From the NCBI RefSeq assembly GCF_013391695.1, contig NZ_JACBGH010000014.1, positions 1 to 44,373 on the forward strand: a stretch of 44,373 nucleotides of DNA. The letters run 5' to 3'. This document shows, in pieces, positions 17,633-26,396 of the stretch. Source of the stretch: Thiomicrorhabdus cannonii. Lineage in GTDB: Bacteria; Pseudomonadota; Gammaproteobacteria; Thiomicrospirales; Thiomicrospiraceae. Each line of letters starts with the position of its first letter. Within the stretch, counting starts at the first letter, position 1. Below the pieces are notes generated by a model, which saw nothing but the letters and a program-made list of their open reading frames with translations, searched no databases and had not been told where the DNA came from. Made by a program: the position numbers and the translations under genes.

Positions 17633-18370
17633 TTACAGTTTCAGGCGCTTAAAAATGGTTTCGGGGATGTTGCGGATAATCAGCATAATCCAGCGCCAGA
17701 AAAACGGCGTGTACAGGGTGTGTTTGCCTTTTTCGACGGCGGTGACGATGCTTTGCGCAATCTGCTGCGGTTTGGCCCACAGCGGGCCCTTTTTAAAGGC
17801 GGCGGTCATGGGGGTGTCGACAAAGCCGGGTTTGATGTCCAAAACATTGACGCCATGCGCGAACAGGCGGTTACGCAAGCCTTGCAGGAAAATCGACACC
17901 ATCCCTTTGGCCGCGCCGTACACATAGTTGGATTGGCGGCCACGATCGCCGGCCACACTGCTAATCACCGCCAGAGTGCCGCTGCCTTGGGTTTGCAGAC
18001 GGTTGGCGCACAGCGTCAACAGACTGATGGTGCTCAGTGCGTTGGTGTTCAATTCTTTAAGGGTGAGTTCCACGCTCTGCTCGCAGGCGGCTTGATCGGG
18101 TAGGGTACCGTGTGCCATCAGTACCACGTCAATCTGCCCGAGCGTGGCAAAGGCCTGTTCGATCACGGTTTCATGGGTGGCAAAGTCATTGACGTCCAGT
18201 GTCTGGATCTTGACGTCAGCCGCGCCGCGGACGCGCGCATCGGCGGCGATGGTCTCCAGTTTTTCCACGTCGCGCGCCACGAGATAAAGCCGGGCGCCCT
18301 GTTGGGCGTAGAGGCGGATGGTCTGTTCTGCAATGGCCGACGTGGCGCCAATCACCAAAATGTTTTTCAT
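17633..18370 (-). CDS. SDR oxidoreductase, DprE2-like (decaprenylphosphoryl-2-keto-ribose reductase type)
   Basis: A 245-residue short-chain dehydrogenase. The nucleotide-binding start is NILVIGATSAIAEQTIRLYA and the catalytic Ser and YxxxK motif appear as ISSVAGDRGRQSNYVYGAAK. The ATSAIAE variant and the neighbouring DprE1-like gene point to the DprE2 family, which reduces the 2-keto intermediate of polyprenylphosphoryl-ribose epimerisation to give the arabinose form. It lies 11 bases after the DprE1-like stop and 67 bases before manC. The family is broad, so the specific reaction rests on context. Confidence 0.8.
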   Translation of the reverse strand: MKNILVIGATSAIAEQTIRLYAQQGARLYLVARDVEKLETIAADARVRGAADVKIQTLDVNDFATHETVIEQAFATLGQIDVVLMAHGTLPDQAACEQSVELTLKELNTNALSTISLLTLCANRLQTQGSGTLAVISSVAGDRGRQSNYVYGAAKGMVSIFLQGLRNRLFAHGVNVLDIKPGFVDTPMTAAFKKGPLWAKPQQIAQSIVTAVEKGKHTLYTPFFWRWIMLIIRNIPETIFKRLKL

Positions 18371-18381
18371 TTAAAGTCCTA

Positions 18382-19707
18382 TTAAAGTCCCAAGCGTAAA
18401 GATTGCAATGAGTGAAAACAGCGGTCCGCGCCGGTCTGGGCGCGGATTTCGGCAAACGCCTCCCAGTTGGGATAACTCTGCTTAAAGGTGGTTTCCGACA
18501 TACGCGCGTCTTTGGTCAGATAGAGCCGGCCGCCGAAGTCGAGCACAATGCGGTCGAGTTCGTCCAAAAAGGCGAACAGCGTGGCGTCGATCTTAAAGTC
18601 CAGCGCCAGGGTATAGCCTTCCACCGGAAAACTTAGCAGATTGTCATTCGCCTTGCCGAAGGCTTTGAGTACCGCCAGAAACGAGCCGCGTTTGGAGGCG
18701 ACAATGCGTTGCAGGATCGTTTGCATGCCTTCCAATCCGGCCGCCTTGGGAATCACGAACTGATACTGGGTAAAGCCGTTTTTGCCGTACAGGCGGTTCC
18801 AGTCATGCAAGCCGTCGAGCGGGTAGAAGTAGGGGTCGTAATGCACTTCACGCTGGGCGTGGCTGCGCGTCTGCTTGTGGTAGTAAAGCGTGTTGAACGC
18901 CTGCACCGAATAACGGTTGAGCAATTGGCTCGGCATATTGAACGGCACTTTGAGTTTGCCGCTGCGGTGCGCCTGCAAATCCCCTTGCGGCACGTGTTCG
19001 CCCAGCATCAGCAGTGAGCGGCCGAGTTTTTGACCACTGGATAAGCAGTCAATCCAGGCGACCGAATAGGTGGCCTGTTCAAATTCTTCAAAGCGTTCCA
19101 GGGTTTCAGCCAGATTTGCCGTCTTGTAACTGCTTTCGGCAATCAGGGCACTTTCGATCGGAATCAGCCTGAAAGTGGCGTTAAGGATAATGCCGGTCAA
19201 GCCCATGCCGCCGCAGGTGGCGTAAAACAGCGAGGCGTTTTCGCTGCGCGAGCAGGTGATGATGTCACCATTCGCCAGCGCCAGTTTCAACGCGCTGACA
19301 TGGTCGCTGAAACAGCCGTGTAGGTGATGGTTTTTGCCATGCACGTCACTGGCGATGGCGCCGCCCACGGTCACGAACTTGGTGCCGGGAGTGACCGGCA
19401 GAAACCAGCCGCGCGGCACGAAGATTTCCAGCAGTTCTGAAAGCGTCACGCCGGCGGCGCAGCGGATGTCGCCGGTGTCCGTATTGAATTCGATCAGATG
19501 ATTCAGATGCAGGGTCGAAAGCGTCTGTTCGGCCAGCGCGCTGTCGCCGTAGCTTCTGCCCATGCCGCGCGCAATCAGCGATTTTTCCCCCGGTGCGGCC
19601 AGCATTTCGGCGATGCGGCGTTGTGAATGGACGTTTAAGAGTTCCGTTTCGGTTTTGGGGTATTGTCCCCAGCCGCAAAGCGTACGTTGATTTATGCCTT
19701 GATTCAT
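18382..19707 (-). CDS. FAD-binding oxidoreductase, DprE1-like (decaprenylphosphoryl-beta-D-ribose 2'-oxidase type)
   Basis: A 441-residue VAO-type flavoprotein. The FAD-binding motifs match DprE1: IARGMGRSYGDSAL near the start, VTPGTKFVTVGGAIASDVHG, and the adjacent HGKNHHLHGCFSDHV. The histidine of this region is typical of the family. The C-terminus carries KDARMSETTFKQSYPNWEAF, also a DprE1-type block. DprE1 oxidises the 2'-hydroxyl of lipid-linked ribose, and DprE2 completes the epimerisation to arabinose. The start overlaps the GtrA stop by 4 bases. I am confident of the family and less so of the exact lipid substrate. Confidence 0.85.
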   Translation of the reverse strand: MNQGINQRTLCGWGQYPKTETELLNVHSQRRIAEMLAAPGEKSLIARGMGRSYGDSALAEQTLSTLHLNHLIEFNTDTGDIRCAAGVTLSELLEIFVPRGWFLPVTPGTKFVTVGGAIASDVHGKNHHLHGCFSDHVSALKLALANGDIITCSRSENASLFYATCGGMGLTGIILNATFRLIPIESALIAESSYKTANLAETLERFEEFEQATYSVAWIDCLSSGQKLGRSLLMLGEHVPQGDLQAHRSGKLKVPFNMPSQLLNRYSVQAFNTLYYHKQTRSHAQREVHYDPYFYPLDGLHDWNRLYGKNGFTQYQFVIPKAAGLEGMQTILQRIVASKRGSFLAVLKAFGKANDNLLSFPVEGYTLALDFKIDATLFAFLDELDRIVLDFGGRLYLTKDARMSETTFKQSYPNWEAFAEIRAQTGADRCFHSLQSLRLGL

Positions 19708-20123
19708 TGGACGGCCTTCTGTGTACGAATGGGTGTCACAAACACAAAGCGTTTATCGAGCTGGTATTTCACATAGTAGCCGATTGCCAGGCCGAGGATG
19801 CCGCCGAGATAACGCATCTCTTTGGTGCCGAACAGCGCATCGAAACCGAATTCCATGCCCCAGAAAATTGCGGTGGTGGCCACGCCCATCAGGGTGTACA
19901 GATAAAATGTGCGGCTGTCGTGCGCCAGCGATTGCGTCTGGTATTGGAAAATGTATTTTTTATCCAGCGCGTATTTGACGACCAATCCCACGGCCGTGCC
20001 GACCAGTATCGATAGCGTCACGCCGTAAGCCGCATCGTAGATACGCAGGCTGATCTCTTGACCGAGAATATTGGCGGCGGTGGCGATGGCCGCGAAAATC
20101 GTGTAAATTAGCGCAATCTTCAT
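19704..20123 (-). CDS. GtrA family membrane protein
   Basis: A 139-residue protein with four predicted membrane segments in the GtrA pattern. These are a first pair near 5-25 and 35-52, a KYALDKKYIFQYQ loop and a second pair near 75-120 ending in KYQLDKRFVFV. GtrA proteins are thought to help move polyprenyl-phosphate sugars across the inner membrane. It leads the minus-strand operon and so would be the flippase candidate for the lipid-linked arabinose made by its neighbours, as the GtrA-like Rv3789 is placed in mycobacteria. It is divergent from the UbiA-type gene with only about 35 bases between. Confidence 0.85.
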   Translation of the reverse strand: MKIALIYTIFAAIATAANILGQEISLRIYDAAYGVTLSILVGTAVGLVVKYALDKKYIFQYQTQSLAHDSRTFYLYTLMGVATTAIFWGMEFGFDALFGTKEMRYLGGILGLAIGYYVKYQLDKRFVFVTPIRTQKAVQ

Positions 20124-20158
20124 ATAGAGCCGGGCGGTTTCGCTTGGTGCATAAAAAC

Positions 20159-21067
20159 ATGGATTCTAACACCGAAGCGCCTATGAACCCAACACTTCAC
20201 ACCTCTTCCGGCTCAACGCTGACCGGCCTGTTCAAATTAATGCGACCGCGCCAGTGGATTAAAAACGGTTTTGTACTGGCACCTTTGATGTTTGCCGGAC
20301 TGTTTCTGGATACCACAGCCGTTTCACAAGCACTGTTGGCGCTGGTTTTATTCAGTGTGGCGTCATCCGCCACCTATATTGTCAATGACCTGCGCGATAT
20401 CGAAGACGACCGTAAACATCCGATCAAATCCAAAAAGCGCCCGCTGGCGTCCGGACAGGTCAAGCCGGCGCAGGCCAAGGTGTTGCTGGTGGGCTTGTAT
20501 GCCATTCTCGGGCTCGGAGTCTGGCTGCAACCGGCGGTGATGGGGGTGATTGCCGCCTACCTGCTGTTGAATGTGGCCTACTCGTATTGGCTGAAACACC
20601 AGCCGGTGCTGGATATTTTCACCATCGCCATCGGCTTTGTGCTGCGGGTATATGCCGGCGCCATGGCGATTGCGGTGCCGGTGTCGTCGTGGATGTTTGT
20701 GACCACCTTGAGTCTGGCGCTGTTTCTGGCGGCGATCAAGCGCCGTCAGGAACTGGTGCAAAGCGGCGAGGGCGCGCGCAAGGTGCTGAAAATGTATTCG
20801 GTGTCGATTGTCGATAAATTCGCCGAAATTTCCGCCACCGGCGCTTTGTTGTTCTACAGCTTTTTTGTGATGTCGGCGCGTCCCGAACTGGTAATCACCG
20901 TGCCGTTTGTGCTCTTTGGCCTGTTCCGTTACTGGTATATCGTCGAATTTGTCGGCGAGGGCGAATCGCCCACCGATGCACTGTTGAGCGATAAGCAGTT
21001 GCTGTTGACGGTGCTCGGCTGGATTGCCGCGTCGCTCGTTGCGCTGTGGCCGGCGGGAGGCATGTGA
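20159..21067 (+). CDS. UbiA-family polyprenyl-phosphate phosphoribosyltransferase (DPPR synthase-like)
   Basis: An approximately 302-residue polytopic UbiA-fold transferase with about nine helices. The first acidic motif is NDLRDIEDDRKHPIKSKKRP followed by LASG, the form found in decaprenyl-phosphate phosphoribosyltransferase (mycobacterial Rv3806c). It opens with LMRPRQWIKNGFVLAPL, also typical. It would transfer 5-phosphoribose from PRPP to polyprenyl phosphate. The start is uncertain: I use ATG 20159, but ATG 20183 is possible and a TTG lies at 20144. It is followed directly by a PAP2-like phosphatase. One repeat core lies at 20223. Confidence 0.85.
   Translation: MDSNTEAPMNPTLHTSSGSTLTGLFKLMRPRQWIKNGFVLAPLMFAGLFLDTTAVSQALLALVLFSVASSATYIVNDLRDIEDDRKHPIKSKKRPLASGQVKPAQAKVLLVGLYAILGLGVWLQPAVMGVIAAYLLLNVAYSYWLKHQPVLDIFTIAIGFVLRVYAGAMAIAVPVSSWMFVTTLSLALFLAAIKRRQELVQSGEGARKVLKMYSVSIVDKFAEISATGALLFYSFFVMSARPELVITVPFVLFGLFRYWYIVEFVGEGESPTDALLSDKQLLLTVLGWIAASLVALWPAGGM
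20223..20234 (+). repeat. DUS-like repeat core, C variant
   Basis: Exact core CCGGCCTGTTCA in the UbiA-type gene, read as T-G-L-F. Confidence 0.6.
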
Positions 21068-21492
21068 TGGATTTGACCTATCTTTTGACGCCGTTTTTTG
21101 CCTGGCTGGTGGCCGGTGTGACCAAGTTTATGGTGAATTGCGCGCGTGAAAGGCGTTTGGCGTTCGATCTGATCGGTTACGGCGGCATGCCAAGTAATCA
21201 CAGCGCGATTGTCAGCAGTGTGGCGGCGATTGTTGCGCTGCGCGAAGGGATCGAGCATCCGGCGTTTGTGGTGGCCTTGGGGTTGGCGTTTGTGGTGATG
21301 TTGGATGCCAACAGTCTGCGCCGTCAGGTGGGACGCCATGCCGAGCAGATCAACAAGCTCAATGTGCAGGTGGCGGTAGAAAGCGTGGTATTGCGCGAAC
21401 GCATGGGGCATTCGCGCCTAGAAATTCTCGCCGGCATTTTGGTGGGCTGTTTAAGCGCTTGGATACTGAATAGTCTGGCGTTGACATGGTAA
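21067..21492 (+). CDS. Divergent PAP2 family protein (DUF212), candidate phospho-ribosyl lipid phosphatase
   Basis: A 141-residue membrane protein of the divergent PAP2/DUF212 family. The motif GGMPSNHSA (about 39-47) and the later LDANSLRRQVGRHAEQIN with conserved Arg, Gly and His are visible. In the mycobacterial pathway a PAP2 protein (Rv3807c) removes the 5-phosphate from the UbiA product, and this gene occupies the same place. I choose the ATG that overlaps the previous stop by one base (TGATG). An upstream in-frame start at 21046 would force a longer overlap. The phosphatase role is inferred. Confidence 0.78.
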   Translation: MDLTYLLTPFFAWLVAGVTKFMVNCARERRLAFDLIGYGGMPSNHSAIVSSVAAIVALREGIEHPAFVVALGLAFVVMLDANSLRRQVGRHAEQINKLNVQVAVESVVLRERMGHSRLEILAGILVGCLSAWILNSLALTW

Positions 21493-21502
21493 AGGATAAT
21501 TT

Positions 21503-22999
21503 GTGATTGCCCGATTGTCTGAATTGACTCTTTTGCAAAAACGCCTATTGGGCGTTTTTGTTTTGTTGAAGCTGGCCTTGCTGTTCTGGCTGCCGCTGAC
21601 CGGCGACGAAGCCTATTTCATTACCTGGGGGCAGTCGCTTGCGTTGGGGTATTACGACCATCCGCCGGCGGTCGGCTGGGTGCTGGGGCTGATGAGCCTG
21701 GTGGCCGACAATCTCTACTGGTACCGCAGTTTTGCGTTTGTTGCCTCGATTTTACTGGCCTATTGGCTTTACCAATTGCTGTTAATGCGCAGCTCCGCTG
21801 ATGCGGACGACGCGGTTCGGCAAACGGCTTTGTGGGTCGCCTTGGCGTTTTTTGTCTCGCCGGTGTCATTGATGTTTGTTTTGACCGCCAACGACACCGT
21901 CTTGGTGTTCTTTGGGGTGTGGGGAGTATATCTTTTCGCCAAGGCGATGCAGACCGATAGCTGGCTGTGGACCGTGCTGGCCGGCGTGGTGCTGGGCATG
22001 GCGTTTTTGTCCAAGTATTTTGCCGCGTTTATGCTGCTGGGCCTTTTGGCCTTTGCGTTATGGCAGTGGCGGAATTGGCGCAAAATCGCGGTGATGGCCG
22101 CGATTATTTTGCTGTTTGTCGGTGAAAACCTCTATTTCAATCTGACGCACTGCTGGAACAATATTCTCTTTAATTTCGTGTCACGCACCCGCGACAGCCA
22201 CCTGGATTTGATGCAGACAGCAAGTTTCATAGCAATGGTATTGGCGATGCTGTCGCCGTTGGGTGTCTATTACTGGTCACGTGCCCGTCAATCCCTGCGC
22301 GATGAGCGGATTTTGCAATTGGCATGGTTTGCGGCCTTGCCGTTGCTGGGGGTGTTGTTCATCGTCAGTCTGTCCAATCCGGTCGGACTGCATTGGCCGT
22401 TGCTGTCGGTGGTGCTGTTGCATCTGCTTTATGCCAAATTATCGTTGCCGCAACTGCACAGGCTCTATGCATTCAATGCGCTGGTGTCGGGGCTGATTGC
22501 GCTAGTCGTGCTGGCGGCGCTGCCGTTTGCCGGGCAGCTTGTGGATGAACGTGAACGTCCGTTGGTGCCGCTGTATACCGACACGGCCGAGGTGTGCCGA
22601 CAACTGCCGCAGGGCACGCTGTTTACCCTCGATTACAGCAGCCAATCCACTCTGGCCTATCATTGCCAAAATGACGATATCCATGTGTTCAAAAGTTTGT
22701 CGAAATACGGCCGGGAAGACGACAAACTCGTGGATTTCAAGGCATTGGACGGGCAGACGCTGACGCTGCTGGTGATCCGCGAGCGTGAACTGCAAAGAAT
22801 CAAACCCTATTTTGACGAGGTCGATATTGAACCTCTCAAACCGGTGCGGGGCGCGGTTTACTGGCGGGTGACCGGCAAAGGGTTCAATTATGCGCTGTAT
22901 CGTGAAAAGGTGCTGCGTGAAATCTATGAAAATTTCTACCACCAGCCCGACTGGCTGCCGCCAGCTAAATGCGGTTTTAAAGAACGCTACGGTTTTTAG
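21503..22999 (+). CDS. Second GT39-family membrane glycosyltransferase
   Basis: A 498-residue GT-C enzyme with PMT_2/ArnT features: LTGDEAYFITWGQSLALGYY and DHPPAVGW in the first periplasmic loop, then about ten membrane segments and a periplasmic C-terminal domain. It starts at GTG behind AAAGGATAA. It is transcribed with the DPPR synthase-like and phosphatase genes, so lipid-linked arabinose is a reasonable donor. The acceptor (pilin, flagellin or LPS) cannot be read from the sequence. It is paralogous in build to the GT39 gene at 14644-16176. Confidence 0.82.
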   Translation: MIARLSELTLLQKRLLGVFVLLKLALLFWLPLTGDEAYFITWGQSLALGYYDHPPAVGWVLGLMSLVADNLYWYRSFAFVASILLAYWLYQLLLMRSSADADDAVRQTALWVALAFFVSPVSLMFVLTANDTVLVFFGVWGVYLFAKAMQTDSWLWTVLAGVVLGMAFLSKYFAAFMLLGLLAFALWQWRNWRKIAVMAAIILLFVGENLYFNLTHCWNNILFNFVSRTRDSHLDLMQTASFIAMVLAMLSPLGVYYWSRARQSLRDERILQLAWFAALPLLGVLFIVSLSNPVGLHWPLLSVVLLHLLYAKLSLPQLHRLYAFNALVSGLIALVVLAALPFAGQLVDERERPLVPLYTDTAEVCRQLPQGTLFTLDYSSQSTLAYHCQNDDIHVFKSLSKYGREDDKLVDFKALDGQTLTLLVIRERELQRIKPYFDEVDIEPLKPVRGAVYWRVTGKGFNYALYREKVLREIYENFYHQPDWLPPAKCGFKERYGF

Positions 23000-23021
23000 G
23001 CGTTTTTAAGCGTTCATTCAG

Positions 23022-23042
23022 ACCCGGCCTGTTGAGTTTTTT
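23022..23042 (+). repeat. DUS-like dispersed repeat, full copy, within a hairpin
   Basis: A full-consensus copy with a six-T tail, 22 bases after the GT39 stop in the convergent gap before epmB. GGCCTG (23027-23032) can pair with CAGGCC downstream (23043-23048) to make a small stem followed by GTTTT. This copy might therefore double as a weak terminator. Confidence 0.88.
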
Positions 23043-23064
23043 CAGGCCGTTTTGGGGCTGGGCT

Positions 23065-24000
23065 TTACAGCGGTGTTTTATGCGGCTCGCCGGCGATTTC
23101 AACGACCAGCTTGGGCACCAGATAGCCCGGCAGTAAGCGCCGTAAATTTTCCACCAGGCTTTTCGCCGTTGCATTATCCACTTCAAAATGCGCCGCGCCC
23201 TGCACGCGGTCGAGCTGGTGCAGATAGTAGGGCAGTATGCCCTGCGTGAACAGTTGCTGGCTCAGATCCGCCAGTGTTTCGGCATTGTCATTGACCCCTT
23301 TGAGCAGCACGCTCTGATTGAGCAGGTGAAACCCGGCGGTGCGGTAGTGCTGCATGAGTTCGGCGGTTTTGGCGCTGAGTTCGTTAGGGTGGTTGCAATG
23401 CACCACCAACACCTTATTGAGGCGGCTGCATTTGGCCCACTCCAGAAACCGTCCTTGCGGCGCGTTGCTGGGGGCGACGATCGGCGTGCGGCTGTGAATG
23501 CGCAGTGTCTGGATATGTGGTATCGCCTCGATTTTTTTCACCAGATCCAGCAGGGCGTTTTCGCTCAAGGTAAAAGGGTCGCCGCCACTCAAAATGACTT
23601 CGTGCAGGGAGTCGTCTTCGCCAATCTGCTGCAAAGCCTGTTGCCAGTGGCGCTGGTTGATCTGTGTTTCATACGGGAAGTGACGACGGAAACAGTAGCG
23701 GCAGTGGATGTCGCAGCGCGGGCTGGCCATCAGCAATACGCGGCCGTGGTATTTGTGGATCAGACTTGGCAGCGGATTGGCCTGCAGATCGCCCACCGGA
23801 TCGAGTTTGAAACCGGGATGAACAAACGTCTCGGCGCGTATCGGTAGAATCTGTTTGAGTAACGGGTCGTCGGGATTGCCGGGCTGGATTTGGTCGATAA
23901 AGTCGGCGTGGGCCTTGAACGGGAAAGGGCTTTCAGCCACGTCCAAGGCTTGCGGATCGAGTTCGAGATGTTCAAGCAGCCGGGCAAGAGCGGTTTTCAC
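23065..24000 (-). CDS. epmB: EF-P beta-lysylation protein EpmB (lysine 2,3-aminomutase family)
   Basis: A 311-residue radical SAM enzyme of the lysine 2,3-aminomutase family that forms (R)-beta-lysine for modification of elongation factor P. The iron-sulfur cluster motif is C96-X3-C100-X2-C103 in SPRCDIHCRYCFRRHFPY. Further family blocks are EVILSGGDPFTL and RIHSRTPIVAPSN. Pyridoxal phosphate would bind a C-terminal lysine. The length fits EpmB rather than the longer catabolic aminomutase. It is divergent from efp-epmA with 65 bases between, so all three EF-P modification genes lie together. Confidence 0.95.
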   Translation of the reverse strand: MKTALARLLEHLELDPQALDVAESPFPFKAHADFIDQIQPGNPDDPLLKQILPIRAETFVHPGFKLDPVGDLQANPLPSLIHKYHGRVLLMASPRCDIHCRYCFRRHFPYETQINQRHWQQALQQIGEDDSLHEVILSGGDPFTLSENALLDLVKKIEAIPHIQTLRIHSRTPIVAPSNAPQGRFLEWAKCSRLNKVLVVHCNHPNELSAKTAELMQHYRTAGFHLLNQSVLLKGVNDNAETLADLSQQLFTQGILPYYLHQLDRVQGAAHFEVDNATAKSLVENLRRLLPGYLVPKLVVEIAGEPHKTPL

Positions 24001-24065
24001 AGGCGGCGGTTTCCGTTAAAATGAGCCAGTTTAAGGCGTTATTTTAGCAAGATTTAGGAAACCCC

Positions 24066-24635
24066 ATGGCAACTTACAGTACTAACGAATTTAAAAACGG
24101 CCTGAAGTTTTTATTGGACGGCCAGCCTTGTACGATTGTGGACAATACCATCGTGCAGCCCGGCAAAGGGCAGGCGTTTAACCGCGTGAAATACCGTAAC
24201 CTGATGACCGGCCGCGTGTTGGAAAAAACCTTTAAATCGGGCGAAAAGGTCGAGGCGGCGGATGTCATCGATACCCAGTTGCAGTATCTTTACAACGACG
24301 GCGAGTTCTACCATTTTATGAATCCCGAAAGCTTCGACCAGTATCAGGTGGCCGCCGCCGCGATCGAGGATGTGAGCAAGTGGCTGGTGGAGCAGGATGA
24401 ATGTACCGTGACGTTGTTCAACGGCGAGCCGATCTCGGTGACGCCGCCGAAAACCACGGTGCTGGAGGTCATCCAGACCGATCCGGGCTTGAAAGGCGAT
24501 ACCGTCGATTCCAGCGGCAAGCCGGCGACCTTGTCGACCGGTGCGGTGATTCAGGTGCCGTTGTTTGTCAAAACTGGCGATAAAGTGCTGGTGAACACCG
24601 AACGCGGCGAATATCTGTCGCGCGCCAAAGAATGA
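24066..24635 (+). CDS. efp: Elongation factor P
   Basis: A 189-residue translation factor that relieves ribosome stalling at polyproline stretches. It has the KOW-like N-terminal domain, the central OB domain and the C-terminal OB domain ending in [19 protein letters not shown]. The modification site is K34 in the loop [13 protein letters not shown], the form modified by EpmA. The ATG is preceded by TTAGGAAA at suitable spacing. Its stop overlaps the epmA start as ATGA, so EF-P and its ligase are co-translated. Confidence 0.97.
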   Translation: MATYSTNEFKNGLKFLLDGQPCTIVDNTIVQPGKGQAFNRVKYRNLMTGRVLEKTFKSGEKVEAADVIDTQLQYLYNDGEFYHFMNPESFDQYQVAAAAIEDVSKWLVEQDECTVTLFNGEPISVTPPKTTVLEVIQTDPGLKGDTVDSSGKPATLSTGAVIQVPLFVKTGDKVLVNTERGEYLSRAKE

Positions 24636-25627
24636 GCGAGCTGATTCAGAACCCATCCGACCCGGCCTGTTCAGTTTTTTCGCGCCTGCAAAAACGCGCG
24701 CAGTTGTTGCAAACGCTGCGGGCGTTTTTTTATGCCCGCGGGGTCATGGAGGTGGATACGCCGATTTTATCGGCGGGCACGGTGCCCGACGTGCACTTGC
24801 GCGCGCTCTCCACGCTGGTGCAGGTGCCGGGCGAGCGCGACCGGCAGCGCTTTTATCTGCATACCTCGCCCGAATACCCGATGAAGCGCCTGCTGAGTCT
24901 GGGCAGCGGCGATATTTTCTATCTGGGCAAGGTGTTTCGTGACGGCGATTTGAGCCGCCGCCATCAGGTGGAGTTCACCATGTTGGAGTGGTACCGCCTC
25001 GGGTTTTCGTTGTTCGAGCTGATGGACGAGGTCGCCGAAATCATCGGGCAGATATTGGGTGATGGCCGGCGGGTTGAAAAGCTTTCGTACCGCGAAGCCT
25101 TTGAACTACATGCCGGTATTGGCGATATTTTCAACGCCACGGCGGGCGAGTGCAAAGCGGTATTGGATGCACGCGGCATTGAAATCGTCGGTGTTGATGA
25201 TGACGACAAACCTTTATGGGAACAGCTGGTATTGACCGAGGTGATTGAGCAACAGCTCGGACGCCACGCCATCACCCTGCTTTACCACTATCCGGCACGC
25301 GAAGCGGCACTGGCGCAGGTGCCGGCGGATAATCCGTTGGTGGCGGAGCGTTTTGAGGCCTATGTGGACGGGCTGGAACTGGCCAACGGCTACCGTGAGT
25401 TGGCCGACGCGGATGCCTATCGCGCGCGTTTTAACGAGGCCTTGGCGACGCGCCAAACCTTGGGGTTGGAGTCGGTGCCGCTGGACGAACATCTGTTGCA
25501 GACTCTGGCCGCCACGCCGCTGCCGGATTGCAGCGGCGTGGCGCTGGGGGTGGACCGTCTTCTGATGTTGCAGCAGGGCTATACCGACATCAAAGACGCC
25601 ATGCCGTTTGGCTTATTGGAGGCTTAG
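24632..25627 (+). CDS. epmA: EF-P beta-lysine ligase EpmA (PoxA/GenX/YjeA)
   Basis: A 331-residue class II lysyl-tRNA synthetase-like enzyme that attaches beta-lysine to K34 of EF-P. It has the catalytic core only and lacks the anticodon-binding domain, as expected for EpmA. Motif 2 region [20 protein letters not shown] and motif 3 region [12 protein letters not shown] are clear. The N-terminal stretch SDPACSVF is encoded by a full copy of the dispersed repeat, so the first ten or so residues are probably a tolerated extension. A later start is possible but less likely given the ATGA overlap with efp. Confidence 0.95.
   Translation: MSELIQNPSDPACSVFSRLQKRAQLLQTLRAFFYARGVMEVDTPILSAGTVPDVHLRALSTLVQVPGERDRQRFYLHTSPEYPMKRLLSLGSGDIFYLGKVFRDGDLSRRHQVEFTMLEWYRLGFSLFELMDEVAEIIGQILGDGRRVEKLSYREAFELHAGIGDIFNATAGECKAVLDARGIEIVGVDDDDKPLWEQLVLTEVIEQQLGRHAITLLYHYPAREAALAQVPADNPLVAERFEAYVDGLELANGYRELADADAYRARFNEALATRQTLGLESVPLDEHLLQTLAATPLPDCSGVALGVDRLLMLQQGYTDIKDAMPFGLLEA
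24660..24680 (+). repeat. DUS-like dispersed repeat, full copy, C variant, in the 5' end of epmA
   Basis: A full-length copy (ACCCGGCCTGTTCAGTTTTT plus one more T) covering codons 10-17 of epmA, read as D-P-A-C-S-V-F. Confidence 0.88.
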
Positions 25628-25632
25628 GGCGC

Positions 25633-26262
25633 TTAGCCGAACAATGCGTCAATCTGCTGTTGTGCCTGTTCCAGGTTTTTGGCGTGAATCGCGTCGCCCA
25701 TATTCATACCGGCAGCATTGATAAAACGTGTCTCGTGCAGACCGTTGAAACCTAAAATGGTTTTGAGGTAAGGCGTGGCGTGATTCATGGCGCTGGCCGG
25801 TTCCTGAGTGTAGTCGCCGCCCGAAGCCATCACCACAACGGTTTGCTTGATGCTCAACAACCCTTCAACGCCTTTTTCGCCGTAGCGGAAGGTTTCGCCG
25901 GCGCGGGTCACCAGGTCGATATAACTCTTCAAACACGCGGGAATGGCAAAGTTGTACATCGGTGTGCTGATCAGCAGCGCGTCCGCGCGTTTCAACTCCG
26001 CCACCAAGGCGTCCGACAAAGCCAGCTTCTGCTGCTGTTCGCCAGTGCGTTTGTCTTTGGGCGTGTACATCGCCTCAATAAAGCTTTCGTCAACGTAGGG
26101 CAGCGTCATGTCGGCCAAATCGTGATGGATGATTTCACCGTTATGATGGGTTTTAAGCCAGTGCTGTTGGAAGCGCTCGGCGAGCTGCTTGGAGATGGAG
26201 TGCGCAGGGCTTTGCGCGCTGGCGTCGATTCTGACGAGAACGGGGGCTGTCGTGGTTTGCAT
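25633..26262 (-). CDS. azoR: FMN-dependent NADH-azoreductase-like protein
   Basis: A 209-residue flavodoxin-like quinone/azo reductase. The FMN phosphate loop appears as RIDASAQSPAHSISKQLAERF, and the family block LLISTPMYNFAIPACLKSYID is intact, followed by ASGGDY. It would reduce quinones, azo or nitroaromatic compounds with NADH. I choose the ATG at 26262 because an AAGGA lies 9 bases upstream and the family normally begins here; an in-frame ATG at 26325 would add 21 unlikely residues. It converges on epmA with 5 bases between stops. Confidence 0.88.
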   Translation of the reverse strand: MQTTTAPVLVRIDASAQSPAHSISKQLAERFQQHWLKTHHNGEIIHHDLADMTLPYVDESFIEAMYTPKDKRTGEQQQKLALSDALVAELKRADALLISTPMYNFAIPACLKSYIDLVTRAGETFRYGEKGVEGLLSIKQTVVVMASGGDYTQEPASAMNHATPYLKTILGFNGLHETRFINAAGMNMGDAIHAKNLEQAQQQIDALFG

Positions 26263-26396
26263 GTTTGTGTGTCCTTGCTGTTGGGTGGTGGTAATCCATT
26301 GTAAAGGGGATGACGCTCTGAACAAAATACGCTTTGATTAAAACAATGTTGCTTGGTTGAGAACAATTAATGAGGAATTGGCATTTCATAGGGGGC

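Noticed and set aside
16819-18103. Long plus-strand frames opposite manC and the DprE2-like gene
   Set aside because: The minus-strand proteins carry full family signatures; the plus-strand translations do not.
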